Assembly (NCBI GenBank): GCA_963782185.1
Contig: CAWAJB010000009.1
Location: 186,001-250,000 of the forward strand
Length of the DNA: 64,000 nt
Direction of reading: 5' to 3'
Source of the DNA: RYN-230 sp963782185
GTDB lineage: Bacteria; Actinomycetota; Actinomycetes; Streptosporangiales; Streptosporangiaceae
In this document: piece after piece, positions 1 through 7,396 of the stretch
How the letters are laid out: each line of letters begins with the position of its first letter
Position numbering within the stretch: position 1 is the stretch's first letter
Notes under the pieces: generated by a model
What the model saw: the letters and a program-made list of their open reading frames with translations, nothing else
Databases searched by the model: none
Told to the model about the DNA's origin: nothing
Made by a program: the position numbers and the translations under genes

Positions 1-603
1 GCGACCAGCGCACCCTCACTGGCCAGCAGCCTGGCGCTCTCCCGCAGGTAGAAGGGGTTGCCGCCGGTCCGCTCGGCCAGCGCCTCGACGACCGGCTGTT
101 CCACCGGGCCGCCATGCACCGCTCGGTGAGCCGGGCCACCTCCGCCACCGCCCAGTCCTCGTCAGCGAACTCGGCGTACGCCGGCCCGCGCCACAGGGCC
201 AGCGCGCCGTCCAGCAGGCGGCGCGCCTCCCCCGGGTCGGCCGGCGCGGCCTGGCGCGCCTCAGCGGCCAGGGACTCGAACCGCCACGCGTCCACGGCGC
301 CGGCCGGAAGCCGCAGTGCGTACCCGGGCGGCACGCTGACCAGGGTCCGGGCCGGGGCCCGCGGGAGCCGCCCGGGTTCCAGCAGGCGGCGCAGGTTGGA
401 GACGTACGCCTGCAGCGAGGCGATCGCGCGCGGCGGCGGCTCACCCCGCCAGAGCTGGTCGATGAGGCGGTCGCCGGAGATGACCTGGGTGCGCCCGGCC
501 AGCAGCAGGGCCAGCACGGCGCGCTGACGCGGGCCGCCCAGGTCCACCTGAGTGCCCCCGACCTCGGCTTCGAGAGAGCCGAGGACCCGAACCCCGCCGT
601 CAC
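1..603 (-). pseudogene. BTAD/SARP-type transcriptional regulator with ATPase piece, broken, cut by window start
   Basis: Read on the minus strand, the first ~170 residues match the AfsR/SARP family: an OmpR-type winged helix (GVRVLGSLEAEVGG, LGGPRQRAVLALLLAGR, LQAYVSNLRRLLEPGR) followed by the bacterial transcriptional activator domain (RLLDGALALWRGPAYAEFAD). Near position 110 the sense reading jumps to another frame and to GGPVEQPVVEALAERTGGNP, which belongs well inside the AAA/NB-ARC ATPase part of the family, so the rest of the BTAD domain and the P-loop are missing. The regulator frame has no ATG or GTG close upstream of its first beta strand; the nearest GTG (601-603) is one frame off. 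I infer a damaged large regulator; its remaining 3' part lies outside the window. Family membership is clear, functionality is doubtful. Confidence 0.65.
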
Positions 604-697
604 CCCGCCATGGTAGCGACCAAGACCACGCCAAGCCGGCTCCAAGAGCTGGCCAGCAAGCTGCCGGTAGGACCACGGACAAGCGAGGGAGAGCGCC

Positions 698-1495
698 ATG
701 ACTATCACCGACACCACCACCCGCCCGGACACCCGCGAGATGCTGGTCGTGCACCGGGTCTTCCGCCGGGAGATCACCCTGCTGGCGCGCATGGTCCGCG
801 CCGTCCCGGCCGGGAACACCGGCCGGGCCCGGCTCATCGCCGGCCACTTCGCGGACTACCAGCTCGGCCTGCATCATCACCACACCGGGGAGGACGACCT
901 GGTCTGGCCGCTGCTGCTGGCCCGGGTGGACCTGGAGGCCGAGACCGTGCTGCGGATGGAAGCCCAGCACGAGACGGTGGCCGGGACCCTGGACGAGGCG
1001 GCGCGGTACGTGCCGGCCTGGGTGTCCGCGCCGTCGGCGCGGACCGCGGCCCCGCTGGCCGCGGCGATCAGCGCGCACGGCGACGCACTGCGGGAGCACC
1101 TCGCCGATGAGGAGGAACACGTCCTGCCGCTGATCGCCGAGTACCTCACCGTGGCCGAGTGGAGCCAGCTCGGGGAACGGTTCGCCCGGGACACGCCCAA
1201 GGACAAGCTGCTGTTCTTCCTGGGGCAGATCCTGGAGGACGCCAGTCCCCAGGAGCGGGAGCTGATGCTGGGCAACCTGCCCGGGCCGGCCCTGCTGCTG
1301 TGGCACACGGTCGGGAAGCGCTCGTTCCAGCGGAAGATCCGCCGGAACGAGCGCACCCCGACCGCGACGGCGACCAGCAGCCCGGGGCCGGCGCCGCCCA
1401 CGGCCAGGGCCGGCCGGACTGGGCACCAGCGTGGCTGGCCCCGGCCTCGGCGATCCACAGCAGGCCGACCAGCGGGCCGGTCACCAGCAGCGTGA
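698..1495 (+). CDS. hemerythrin HHE-domain protein, 3' end run on
   Basis: Residues 1-~190 form a hemerythrin-like four-helix domain: VHRVFRREITLL near the start, HHHHTGEDDLVWP around residue 55, EAQHETV around 90, and HLADEEEHVLPLI around 135 supply the His/Glu ligands of a di-iron site. Such cytoplasmic proteins bind oxygen, NO or iron, or act in stress sensing. The start ATG has GGGAGAG seven bases upstream. Domain-like sequence ends near residue 215 (about position 1345); the remaining ~50 residues are low-complexity Pro/Ala/Arg sequence antisense to the truncated gene on the other strand, so the native stop codon seems to be lost in a deletion that fused two convergent genes. The core domain looks functional. 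Confidence 0.8.
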   Translation: MTITDTTTRPDTREMLVVHRVFRREITLLARMVRAVPAGNTGRARLIAGHFADYQLGLHHHHTGEDDLVWPLLLARVDLEAETVLRMEAQHETVAGTLDEAARYVPAWVSAPSARTAAPLAAAISAHGDALREHLADEEEHVLPLIAEYLTVAEWSQLGERFARDTPKDKLLFFLGQILEDASPQERELMLGNLPGPALLLWHTVGKRSFQRKIRRNERTPTATATSSPGPAPPTARAGRTGHQRGWPRPRRSTAGRPAGRSPAA

Positions 1496-1769
1496 GCACC
1501 ACGCGCCGCGCGTGGCGGGCGGCGATCTCGGCCCGGAACCCGGCGGCGATCCCGGCCGCGTCACCGAACTCGCTGATCGCCGCGACGGCGGCCCGGTCGG
1601 GCGGCAGTCCCGCGGACCGCTGCGCGTCCGCCGCATCGAGGAGCCCGGAGCGCAGCTCCGCCACGATGCCGGCCCGGGCCCGGGCCGGGCCGGGCATCCG
1701 GGCCGTGACCTCGGCCAGGTAGCGCCGGCTGGGCCGGCTGGACCGGCGGCAGAGACCTGAGTGACGCAC
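1350..1769 (-). pseudogene. HAAS / permease-prefix-type membrane protein, 3'-truncated
   Basis: GTG start at 1769. Residues 15-70 resemble the HAAS or permease-prefix domain found in membrane proteins paired with PadR regulators: RRYLAEVTARMPGPARARAG, AISEFGDAAGIAAGFRAEIA. A transmembrane helix follows (VVLTLLVTGPLVGLLWIAEA). After ~120 residues the frame slips: a second hydrophobic stretch (GPGLLVAVAVGV) continues in another frame and the gene then runs head-on into the coding part of the hemerythrin gene, with no room for its own C-terminus. No PadR gene is adjacent. I read this as the surviving 5' part of a membrane protein whose 3' half was removed together with the end of the convergent hemerythrin gene. 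Confidence 0.5.
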
Positions 1770-2074
1770 GAGGATATAGTGGCGGCCGGCATCGGGTCTT
1801 GACTGGCGTGCTGAGTGGCATTGCCCGGCCGCCGGTGACGCATGATCCCGGGAACAACAAGCACTGAGGCGGATAGTAGATCTGGCGCGCGGCGCCGTTT
1901 ACCCGATGGCCGCTACGACACCCTGACGTCTCTGCAAGTATCCATCATTTGGCGAATGAGTTATAACCTAATAACTAGTCCGATTCGAGGTCACGCCGCA
2001 GAGCGGCGCATGGCACCGGGAACGCCTGCGCCTGGCCTCGGGTCCCACGGGGTGAGGGCATGGGGGTTGCGCGA
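1770..2074. other. intergenic, AT-richer than its surroundings
   Basis: No supported gene. The segment 1920-1985 is strikingly AT-rich for this window and contains TTATAACCTAATAACTAG (around 1960), a plausible but unproven promoter region for the rightward gene that starts at 2075. An open frame from 1842 has no protein-like composition. Confidence 0.4.
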
Positions 2075-2581
2075 ATGAGTAAATCCGCGGCAACCGGCGG
2101 GAGAACCCGCGCGCGTGGCTGGCAACGCCGGCCCTATCGGTATGCGCTAGCCCTGGTGCTGGCGTGTGCTAGCCTCATCGCAATAATACTGCTCTATGCG
2201 GATCGCTCAATTCCGCTGAAGGATAAGTTCACCCAGATCGGCGCGGGCCTTGCCGCATCAATTATTTTTGCTATTATCTACACCGTCCTGGCCAATAGAG
2301 AGTATGCCGAGCTCATCAGATCGGAGATCGAGACCCAGCTCGAAGATCATCTTACTGATATCCTGCACCACATCAAGCAGCTGAATCAGCTTTTCCTGCC
2401 CACGGACCAGTATCCGGCGGGCCAGGTGCGCTGGGGCGAGGATCCGCGCCTGGCGTGCTCACGTGAACTTCTCGAGGAGACGGGCCTCAAGGGGCAGGTC
2501 ATCAGTACAAGCCTGATGGGGAACGCAGGACGGGACATGCCGAAGTTCCCCATAATCACCGCTATTCACTGGCCTCGGTGA
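2075..2581 (+). CDS. two-TM protein fused to a NUDIX-box fragment
   Basis: Start chosen at the ATG at 2075 (MSKSAATGG) behind a G-rich ribosome site; an in-frame ATG lies at 2060. Residues ~25-46 (YALALVLACASLIAIILLYA) and ~57-78 (IGAGLAASIIFAIIYTVLA) are membrane segments, followed by a charged helical stretch (EIETQLEDHLTDILHHIKQL). From about residue 110, GQVRWGEDPRLACSRELLEE plus TGL closely fits a NUDIX box (GX5EX7REUXEEXGU), yet nothing else of a NUDIX fold is present. I infer a deletion fusion of a membrane protein and part of a NUDIX hydrolase. The stop overlaps the next start as GTGA. GC content is lower than in neighbouring genes. Confidence 0.5.
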   Translation: MSKSAATGGRTRARGWQRRPYRYALALVLACASLIAIILLYADRSIPLKDKFTQIGAGLAASIIFAIIYTVLANREYAELIRSEIETQLEDHLTDILHHIKQLNQLFLPTDQYPAGQVRWGEDPRLACSRELLEETGLKGQVISTSLMGNAGRDMPKFPIITAIHWPR

Positions 2582-2868
2582 TCTTACACGGCGGATTCGA
2601 ACACCACGTCTTCGACCGGACTCCGCACAACCTGGTCGAGGCCAAGACCATGCGCACCTCGTACGCGAAGGGTGACGCGTACACGGTCGAATGGAATCGG
2701 GTCCACAAGCTGGACAATCTGGCTGATCACACATTGACATTAGTCGTGGAAAGCCCAGTGGCACGGCATTTCAGTGAGGCCTTCTATAACGGCTCGGGCG
2801 AACCGAGCCTCTTCTGCGACTTCGTGGAACTGCATCCCCGGCTGGCCGCCGAGATGGCATCACTGTAG
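2578..2868 (+). CDS. cupin-like protein fragment (N-terminally truncated)
   Basis: A 96-residue frame starting at a GTG that overlaps the previous stop. ILHGGFEHHVFDRTPHN and VHKLDNLADHTLTLVVESP resemble the paired strands of a cupin barrel such as the cysteine-dioxygenase-like group, but no specific family can be named. The same frame stays protein-like upstream of the GTG (VPHNHRYSLAS at 2540-2577), so the original gene was longer and its 5' part is missing or replaced by the NUDIX-like fragment. Function unknown; probably a remnant rather than a complete enzyme. Confidence 0.45.
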   Translation: MILHGGFEHHVFDRTPHNLVEAKTMRTSYAKGDAYTVEWNRVHKLDNLADHTLTLVVESPVARHFSEAFYNGSGEPSLFCDFVELHPRLAAEMASL

Positions 2869-2975
2869 GCGGGCCCCGGGGCAAGTTCGGGCCGGAGGGG
2901 AACCGGGAGCAGGCTGCTGCCCGTCCAAGGCCTGAGGCATAGGCCGAGACCCTGGACAGCGAACGGAGGCCCGGG

Positions 2976-3551
2976 ATGCGCGCGACGATCAGCCCGAGGT
3001 GGCTGCGCAGGCCGTCCCGGCCCGTCCTGGCCGCGGCCGGGACCATGGTCGTGCTGGCCGGGTGCGGCAGCGCCGTGGCCGGCGGGGCCGCACCCGGCCA
3101 GCCGTCAGCGGACGCCGGGAGCACGCGCCCCGCGGCGGCCGCGGCGCCGTCCGGTGCCCCGCTCTGCGCCAGCACGGGGCGGGCGGACCAGGTCACGCTC
3201 CAGCTCATCCCGGGCCGGGCCCGCGAGATCCTGCCGCGCGGGGCCACGATCACGGACGCGCCCCTGGTCCGGGCCCTGGCTGCGGCCCTGTGCCGGCTGC
3301 CGCCGGCCCCTGGCGGGCTGCGCCACTGCCCGGCCTCCCTGCCGGGCATGCTCCTGCTGGAGTTCTCCGCCCAGGGCCACCCGTACCCCCTGGTGCGCAT
3401 CCACGATTCAGGCTGCGCCACGGTCAGCGGGCTCGGGACGGCCCGGCAGTGGACCTGGTCATCACGGCCCGGGCGGCTGCTGAGCGGGGCGGCCGGCGGG
3501 AAGGGCCGGCTGATCCCGGGCGCCCATCCGAGCAGCGTGCCGGTGGCGTGA
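2976..3551 (+). CDS. putative lipoprotein
   Basis: A 191-residue exported protein. The N-terminus has basic residues (MRATISPRWLRRPSR), a hydrophobic core (PVLAAAGTMVVLAGC) and a lipobox LAGC, so the Cys near residue 30 should be lipidated and the protein anchored outside the membrane. An Ala/Pro/Ser-rich linker follows, then a small domain with four cysteines (PLCAST, AALCRLP, LRHCPAS, DSGCATV) that may form two disulfides. GGAGG lies seven bases before the ATG. I do not recognise the family. It converges with the secreted protein at 3689-5440, with a strong hairpin between. Confidence 0.75.
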   Translation: MRATISPRWLRRPSRPVLAAAGTMVVLAGCGSAVAGGAAPGQPSADAGSTRPAAAAAPSGAPLCASTGRADQVTLQLIPGRAREILPRGATITDAPLVRALAAALCRLPPAPGGLRHCPASLPGMLLLEFSAQGHPYPLVRIHDSGCATVSGLGTARQWTWSSRPGRLLSGAAGGKGRLIPGAHPSSVPVA

Positions 3552-3566
3552 TCCGCGCAGCGGGCT

Positions 3567-3617
3567 GGCCCTCCCCGTGGGCAGGCCCTCCCCGTGGGCA
3601 GGCCCTCCCCGTGGGCA
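3567..3617. repeat. three perfect copies of a 17-bp tandem repeat
   Basis: GGCCCTCCCCGTGGGCA is repeated without change at 3567, 3584 and 3601, just downstream of the lipoprotein stop codon and directly abutting the terminator-like hairpin. Each unit contains a small CCC..GGG dyad. Confidence 0.9.
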
Positions 3618-3663
3618 GGCACGGACCGCGGCGGTTGTCCCCGCTCCCGCCGCGGTCCGTGCC
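3618..3663. terminator. bidirectional terminator-like hairpin
   Basis: GGCACGGACCGCGGCGG (3618-3634) is perfectly complementary to CCGCCGCGGTCCGTGCC (3647-3663): a 17-bp stem with a 12-nt loop, lying between two convergent genes. There is no clear U tract on either side, which is usual in actinobacterial terminators. Confidence 0.8.
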
Positions 3664-3688
3664 ACACCGTCTCCGGTGCGGTAACTCC

Positions 3689-5440
3689 CTAGCCGGCCCG
3701 GCAGGGGTTCGGCATGTTGCCGCTGTTGAAGTTGTTGAACCGCTTCACCGTCGTGAAGCCGGGCTCCGGGTAGACGGTCTTCAGCAGCGGGCCGAATTCA
3801 GCCGCGGAACTGCCGCCGAAGTTGTTCCTGGTGCCGGGTATGTACTTGCCACCTTCCTGCCAGGCGCAGCCGCCCCCGTACCTGCCCGTCGTGGAGAAGA
3901 ACGGGTAGAACTGGGCGCCCGGGGGTGGATTCACGCAGTTCGCGCCGGTCGTCCGGTCACAGAACGGCGGGTTGGCCTGCGAGTCGGAAGCCTCGATCCG
4001 CGGCAGGTCGGTCTCGAACGCGATCGTCGGATAGTTCCTCCCGCGCGACAGCGGGCTGGTGAACACCACCGGCGATGGGTGCAGGGCCCGGTCCCGGGCG
4101 ACGTTGGGATCGGTGCCCGGCCAGTCCTTGCGGTAGGACTGCCCGTCGTAATCGTTGTCCGGGGCGAAGCACCCGTTGATCTTCACCAGGAGCGAGTCGG
4201 TTCCCGGCACGCAGCCGTCGTCGTCGGGGTCCAGGCTGGCGTCCTGGCTGCCGGGCTTGGTGCATTCACCGCTGGCGTTGATGGCCAGGCAGTTCTCGAA
4301 GTGCCCGATCTCGTCGGACATGGCCACGTTGTACGTGTGCGCCGACCAGGTGTTGCCGCGCGGGTTGCCTGTCGAGTACTCGGGATGGAACGCGTAGGGC
4401 TTCACCTGGCACGTCGTGGCATTCGGCCTGTACAGGATGTGGCCGAACCCGTTGGCCACCGACGCGGTCATCGAGCCGCTCTTGCCGGTGGTCAGGTCGG
4501 CCAGGTCGATCCGCAGGCCCGCCCGGGTGTCATGCATGTGGATCCTGACGACATCGCCGGGGCTCATGAGCAGGTCCTTCTTGAGGTCCGGGTTCACCGC
4601 GGCGAGGTTCGGGCTGGTCAGCGTTCCGGTGAACAACGGGTTCGCCGGCGCCTGGGACTTCCCGCTCTTGGTGATGTATGCCCAGTTGATCGGCTCAGGG
4701 CCGCCCAGGATGTAGTTGTTGCAGTCGGCGTTGTTCGCGACGCCGGTGTTCTGGTTCGACACGAAACTGTCGATGGTCATCGCCGCGCAGTACTGCGTCT
4801 TCGCGCAGCCGAATCCCTCGAACTGCGGAACATACCCCGGGCCGTAGAACTGCAGTTCCATGTACGCGTTGCCGGGGTGCTTCCCGATGTAGTCCGCCTT
4901 CTTGGGATTGGTTCCCACCAGGTTGTTGGCGTCAGAGTCGGGCGCGCACTTGTGAGTGAACTCGGGCGCGGACTGGGTGTCACACAGCGTCAGGCCGAAC
5001 CAGAACGTGGGCCGCAGCTGGAAATTCCAGGTCGACCCGCCCGCCCCGGAGGCGTTGGGCTGCTTCTTCGGGTCCTTCGGCAGCTTGACCGTGTAGGTGA
5101 TGTCATTGCCCGACCCCGCCTGGCCAGACTTGAATTCGAGCGACGGCTCGTCGTGCCCCACGTACCCCCCGGGGGGCGTGCTCGACGTGTCCACGCAGAG
5201 CGAGTTGTAACTCTGGCACAGGGGATCCTCGAAGTAGTGCTCCGAGCCAGCCCGGCCAGCCCGGGCCGCCGTGGCCCGGGCTGCTGCGCCCTGGGCCCTG
5301 CTGGTGTGGGCCCTTAGCGTCGTGGCCCTGGTGGTCTGGGCCTGTGAGTGTGCACGGCTCGCGGCGCTCGCCGGTAGCGAGCCAGCCGCGAGGACGAGGA
5401 AGCCCACAAGGCTGATCGCAGCCATGACGTATCGCTTCAC
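3689..5440 (-). CDS. large secreted protein of unknown function with Ca-binding-like loops
   Basis: A 583-residue protein with a GTG start preceded by AAAGGA. The signal peptide is classical (MKRYVMAAISLVGFLVLAAG then SLPASA), followed by an Ala/Thr/Arg-rich linker (residues 28-65) and a mature domain rich in Asn, Gly, Pro and Cys, with about sixteen cysteines likely to form disulfides. DPDDDGC and DNDYDGQ around residue 410-435 look like DxDxDG calcium loops; GDVVRIHMHDTRAGL lies mid-protein. Similar large secreted proteins exist in actinomycetes but I cannot assign a catalytic family. Transcribed alone; the 5' side faces a ~500-bp regulatory-looking gap. Confidence 0.8.
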   Translation of the reverse strand: MKRYVMAAISLVGFLVLAAGSLPASAASRAHSQAQTTRATTLRAHTSRAQGAAARATAARAGRAGSEHYFEDPLCQSYNSLCVDTSSTPPGGYVGHDEPSLEFKSGQAGSGNDITYTVKLPKDPKKQPNASGAGGSTWNFQLRPTFWFGLTLCDTQSAPEFTHKCAPDSDANNLVGTNPKKADYIGKHPGNAYMELQFYGPGYVPQFEGFGCAKTQYCAAMTIDSFVSNQNTGVANNADCNNYILGGPEPINWAYITKSGKSQAPANPLFTGTLTSPNLAAVNPDLKKDLLMSPGDVVRIHMHDTRAGLRIDLADLTTGKSGSMTASVANGFGHILYRPNATTCQVKPYAFHPEYSTGNPRGNTWSAHTYNVAMSDEIGHFENCLAINASGECTKPGSQDASLDPDDDGCVPGTDSLLVKINGCFAPDNDYDGQSYRKDWPGTDPNVARDRALHPSPVVFTSPLSRGRNYPTIAFETDLPRIEASDSQANPPFCDRTTGANCVNPPPGAQFYPFFSTTGRYGGGCAWQEGGKYIPGTRNNFGGSSAAEFGPLLKTVYPEPGFTTVKRFNNFNSGNMPNPCRAG

Positions 5441-5626
5441 CGTCTGTCCTTTCCATAGCCGGAACCTGGGTACGCGTCATTGCGCGCAGGGTGGCCGGTC
5501 CTTCCGGACCCACGGCCCCAGCCCACAGCCGGCTAACCCCCCGTGCGAAGCCCCTTCCCCTGGCTAATCGTCACGGAGCGCGCGCCACGACCAGCTGAAC
5601 CCGTCGGCATACCTGGCTAACGAGAC

Positions 5627-5650
5627 ATGCGTGCCCAGCTGGGCACGCAT
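5627..5650. promoter_or_regulatory. perfect 24-bp palindrome
   Basis: The half-site ATGCGTGCCCAG is followed directly by its exact reverse complement with no spacer. A perfect dyad of this length between divergent genes is typical of a dimeric regulator site, but could also be a cruciform or processing site. No matching regulator is adjacent. Confidence 0.55.
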
Positions 5651-5816
5651 TCGCCGATATGACCGGCCACTACGGAGTGCTAAGCAGAGATACTCCCCCA
5701 GCGCGCGGCGGATGGCAATGATCACGCCGGGAAAATCTGGCCGTCCATTCACGGCCCTCGCGGGGCGGCGGCTGACGCTACCGCAGCGCCACCCCGGGCC
5801 GCCACGGCCCGGGAGC

Positions 5817-5844
5817 CCTCCGTCACCTGAGCATGTGACGGAGG
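5817..5844. promoter_or_regulatory. inverted repeat upstream of the 2TM gene
   Basis: CCTCCGTCAC and GTGACGGAGG flank CTGAGCAT, giving a perfect 10-bp stem about 95 bp before the ATG at 5939. It may be an operator or a leader hairpin. Confidence 0.45.
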
Positions 5845-5938
5845 ACTCTCCCCGCCGGGGCGCGAGGAGAGCATCGTGCGTGGTGGAGCGAGCTAACCAG
5901 CCGCCGCGCCGGTGACTCCCCGCGAAGGAGGGGTTGAG

Positions 5939-6313
5939 ATGCCGGACCTCATGCATGATGCCTCCGCGGCCCGTCACCCGGAGGCCCGCGAAGACCTCGC
6001 CCGCCAGCAGGCGATCAGGCAGATCGAGCGCCAGCGCCGCTACCGCATCAGTGCCGTCGCGTCCGGCCTGGGCATGGCGCTGCTGGTGCTCATCTGGGCT
6101 GTCTCGGAGTACCACAACGCGGGCGGCTGGCCGGTGCACGGATTCAGCCAGAGCTCGGGCCTGCACGGCGCGTGGAACCTGTGGATCGTCTACCCGCTGG
6201 GCGCGTGGCTGGTGCTGCTCGCCACCGGCGCCTGGGACGTGTACCTGCGCCACCCGATCACAGAAGAGCAGATCCAGCGGGAAATCGAGCGCCAGGCCGG
6301 GACGGGAAGGTGA
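5939..6313 (+). CDS. 2TM-domain-containing protein
   Basis: The ATG at 5939 is preferred over an upstream in-frame start because GAAGGAGGGG precedes it at proper spacing. The 124-residue product has a charged N-terminus with a helical region (ARQQAIRQIERQRR), a first membrane helix (SAVASGLGMALLVLIWAVS), a loop with HGAWNLW, a second helix (IVYPLGAWLVLLATGAW) and the C-terminal motif HPITEEQIQREIER. This is the 2TM domain architecture (PF13239-like), function unknown. Its stop is five bases before the start of the flavodoxin-domain gene, so the two are probably one operon. Confidence 0.8.
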   Translation: MPDLMHDASAARHPEAREDLARQQAIRQIERQRRYRISAVASGLGMALLVLIWAVSEYHNAGGWPVHGFSQSSGLHGAWNLWIVYPLGAWLVLLATGAWDVYLRHPITEEQIQREIERQAGTGR

Positions 6314-6318
6314 CGATC

Positions 6319-6867
6319 ATGAACGATTCACCCGCGGAACTGCCCGGGCGCGGGGTGCGCGTCCTCGTCTCCGTGGCCTCGAGCCACGGGGCGACCGCCG
6401 AGATCGGGCAGGCGATCAGCATCGCCTTGTCCGGCCAGGGCTATGCCGTCACCATGCTCCCGCCGGACCAGGTCCGCTCCGTCGAGGACTACCACGCGGT
6501 CGTGCTCGGCAGTGCCGTGTACACCGGCCACTGGCTCGGGCCGGCCAAGGACCTGGCCAGCAGGTGCCGCGATGCGCTCGCCTGCCGTCCGGTGTGGCTG
6601 TTCTCCAGTGGCCCGGTGGGTGACCCCTCGGGCAGGCTGGCCCAGGGCATGGCCCAGGTCCCGGTGGAGATCCCCCGCATCCGCGTGGCGCTGCACGCGC
6701 GGGACCACCGGATGTTCGCCGGCAAGCTGGACCGCAAGAAGCTGAATCCGGCCCAGCGGCTCTCCCTCCTGGTGCTGCGCGGGCTGGACGGGGACTTCCG
6801 CGACTGGGCGGAGATCCAGGACTGGGCGGAGAGCATCGCGGACCAGCTCACGCTCACCACCCGCTGA
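6319..6867 (+). CDS. flavodoxin-domain protein (HemG-like)
   Basis: A 182-residue protein starting at ATG 6319 (MNDSPAELPG). VRVLVSVASSHGATAEIGQA is the phosphate-binding loop of a flavodoxin, VVLGSAVYTGHWLGPAKDL and VWLFSSGPVGDPSG are the next FMN-contacting loops. The layout is that of flavodoxin_5 proteins related to menaquinone-dependent protoporphyrinogen oxidase HemG. Since the heme genes at 50-55 kb supply a different oxidase, I would not assign it to heme synthesis; a general FMN redox role is safer. It follows the 2TM gene closely. Confidence 0.8.
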   Translation: MNDSPAELPGRGVRVLVSVASSHGATAEIGQAISIALSGQGYAVTMLPPDQVRSVEDYHAVVLGSAVYTGHWLGPAKDLASRCRDALACRPVWLFSSGPVGDPSGRLAQGMAQVPVEIPRIRVALHARDHRMFAGKLDRKKLNPAQRLSLLVLRGLDGDFRDWAEIQDWAESIADQLTLTTR

Positions 6868-7078
6868 CCGGCGCGGCCAGCCGGGCCATCCGCGGTGGCG
6901 GGCCGGGCGGGGCGCTACAGTCTGGCGGTGACCAACAGCGGCCGGTCGGCGGGACCACTGCGGCGCGGTCTGCCGACCGGCCGGCTGGAAGCGTGGTCGG
7001 GTACCTGGCCATCGCCCTGTACTACGTCATCCCGTTCCGCCAGTTTGGCCGCCCCGGCCTGTTCCGCCGCCGTCGCCG

Positions 7079-7109
7079 GCGGCGGTCAGGCCGCCGGCCT
7101 GACCGCCGC
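7079..7109. terminator. terminator-like hairpin between convergent units
   Basis: A 14-bp perfect stem with a 3-nt loop; the core arms are GGCGGTCAGGCC (7081-7092) and GGCCTGACCGCC (7096-7107). It ends immediately before the stop codon of the DUF167 gene (7111), so it can serve transcripts from both sides. Confidence 0.75.
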
Positions 7110-7110
7110 G

Positions 7111-7371
7111 CTACAGGGCCAGCAGGCGGGCCAGCTCAGCCGGATCCGCCCCCGCCACGTCCACGACCTTGGTGCGGCTGGCCGCCCCCGTGACCAGGGT
7201 GACGGCGCGGCGGCGGACGCCGAACGCATCGGCCAGCGCGCCCAGCGCCGCGGCTGTGGCCTGGCCGCCGACCGCCCGCGGGCTGACCCGGACGACCAGC
7301 GCGCCCCCGTGGTCGCCGCCCACACCGGGGCGGGGGGACCCGGGGCGCACCCAGACGGTAATCCGCACCAC
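7111..7371 (-). CDS. DUF167 (YggU-like) family protein
   Basis: An 86-residue protein: RITVWVRPGSPRPGVGG, ALVVRVSPRAVGGQATAAAL and VTLVTGAASRTKVVDVAG follow the conserved DUF167/YggU pattern of a small alpha/beta cytosolic domain of unknown function. Two GTG codons sit at the start. It begins 25 bp after the stop of the multi-pass membrane protein on the same strand and is probably the last gene of that operon. Confidence 0.8.
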   Translation of the reverse strand: MVRITVWVRPGSPRPGVGGDHGGALVVRVSPRAVGGQATAAALGALADAFGVRRRAVTLVTGAASRTKVVDVAGADPAELARLLAL

Positions 7372-7396
7372 CCCAGTGTGCCCCGCAGGCCCGGTC

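Larger units (their letters stand above)
5441..5938. other. divergent intergenic region with two dyads
   Basis: About 500 bp between divergent genes without a credible ORF. It holds a perfect 24-bp palindrome (5627-5650) and a 10-bp inverted repeat with an 8-nt loop (5817-5844), both listed separately. Confidence 0.5.

Noticed and set aside
1842..2078. 78-codon plus-strand ORF
   Set aside because: No ribosome site, no protein-like pattern, and it covers the AT-rich promoter-like region of the next gene.
2999..5317. 772-codon open frame on the plus strand antisense to the secreted protein
   Set aside because: A GC-rich shadow frame: Arg/Gly/Pro/Val-rich composition without domains, while the opposite strand has a signal peptide and normal protein composition.
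6319..6867. assigning the flavodoxin-domain gene as hemG of the heme pathway
   Set aside because: The heme oxidase step is covered by the HemY-type gene next to hemQ; the resemblance is at fold level only.
6895..7078. possible small membrane protein (VVGYLAIALYYVIPF) before the DUF167 gene
   Set aside because: Only one short hydrophobic segment followed by an Arg-rich run into the terminator; the start and frame are not supported. It could be a remnant.
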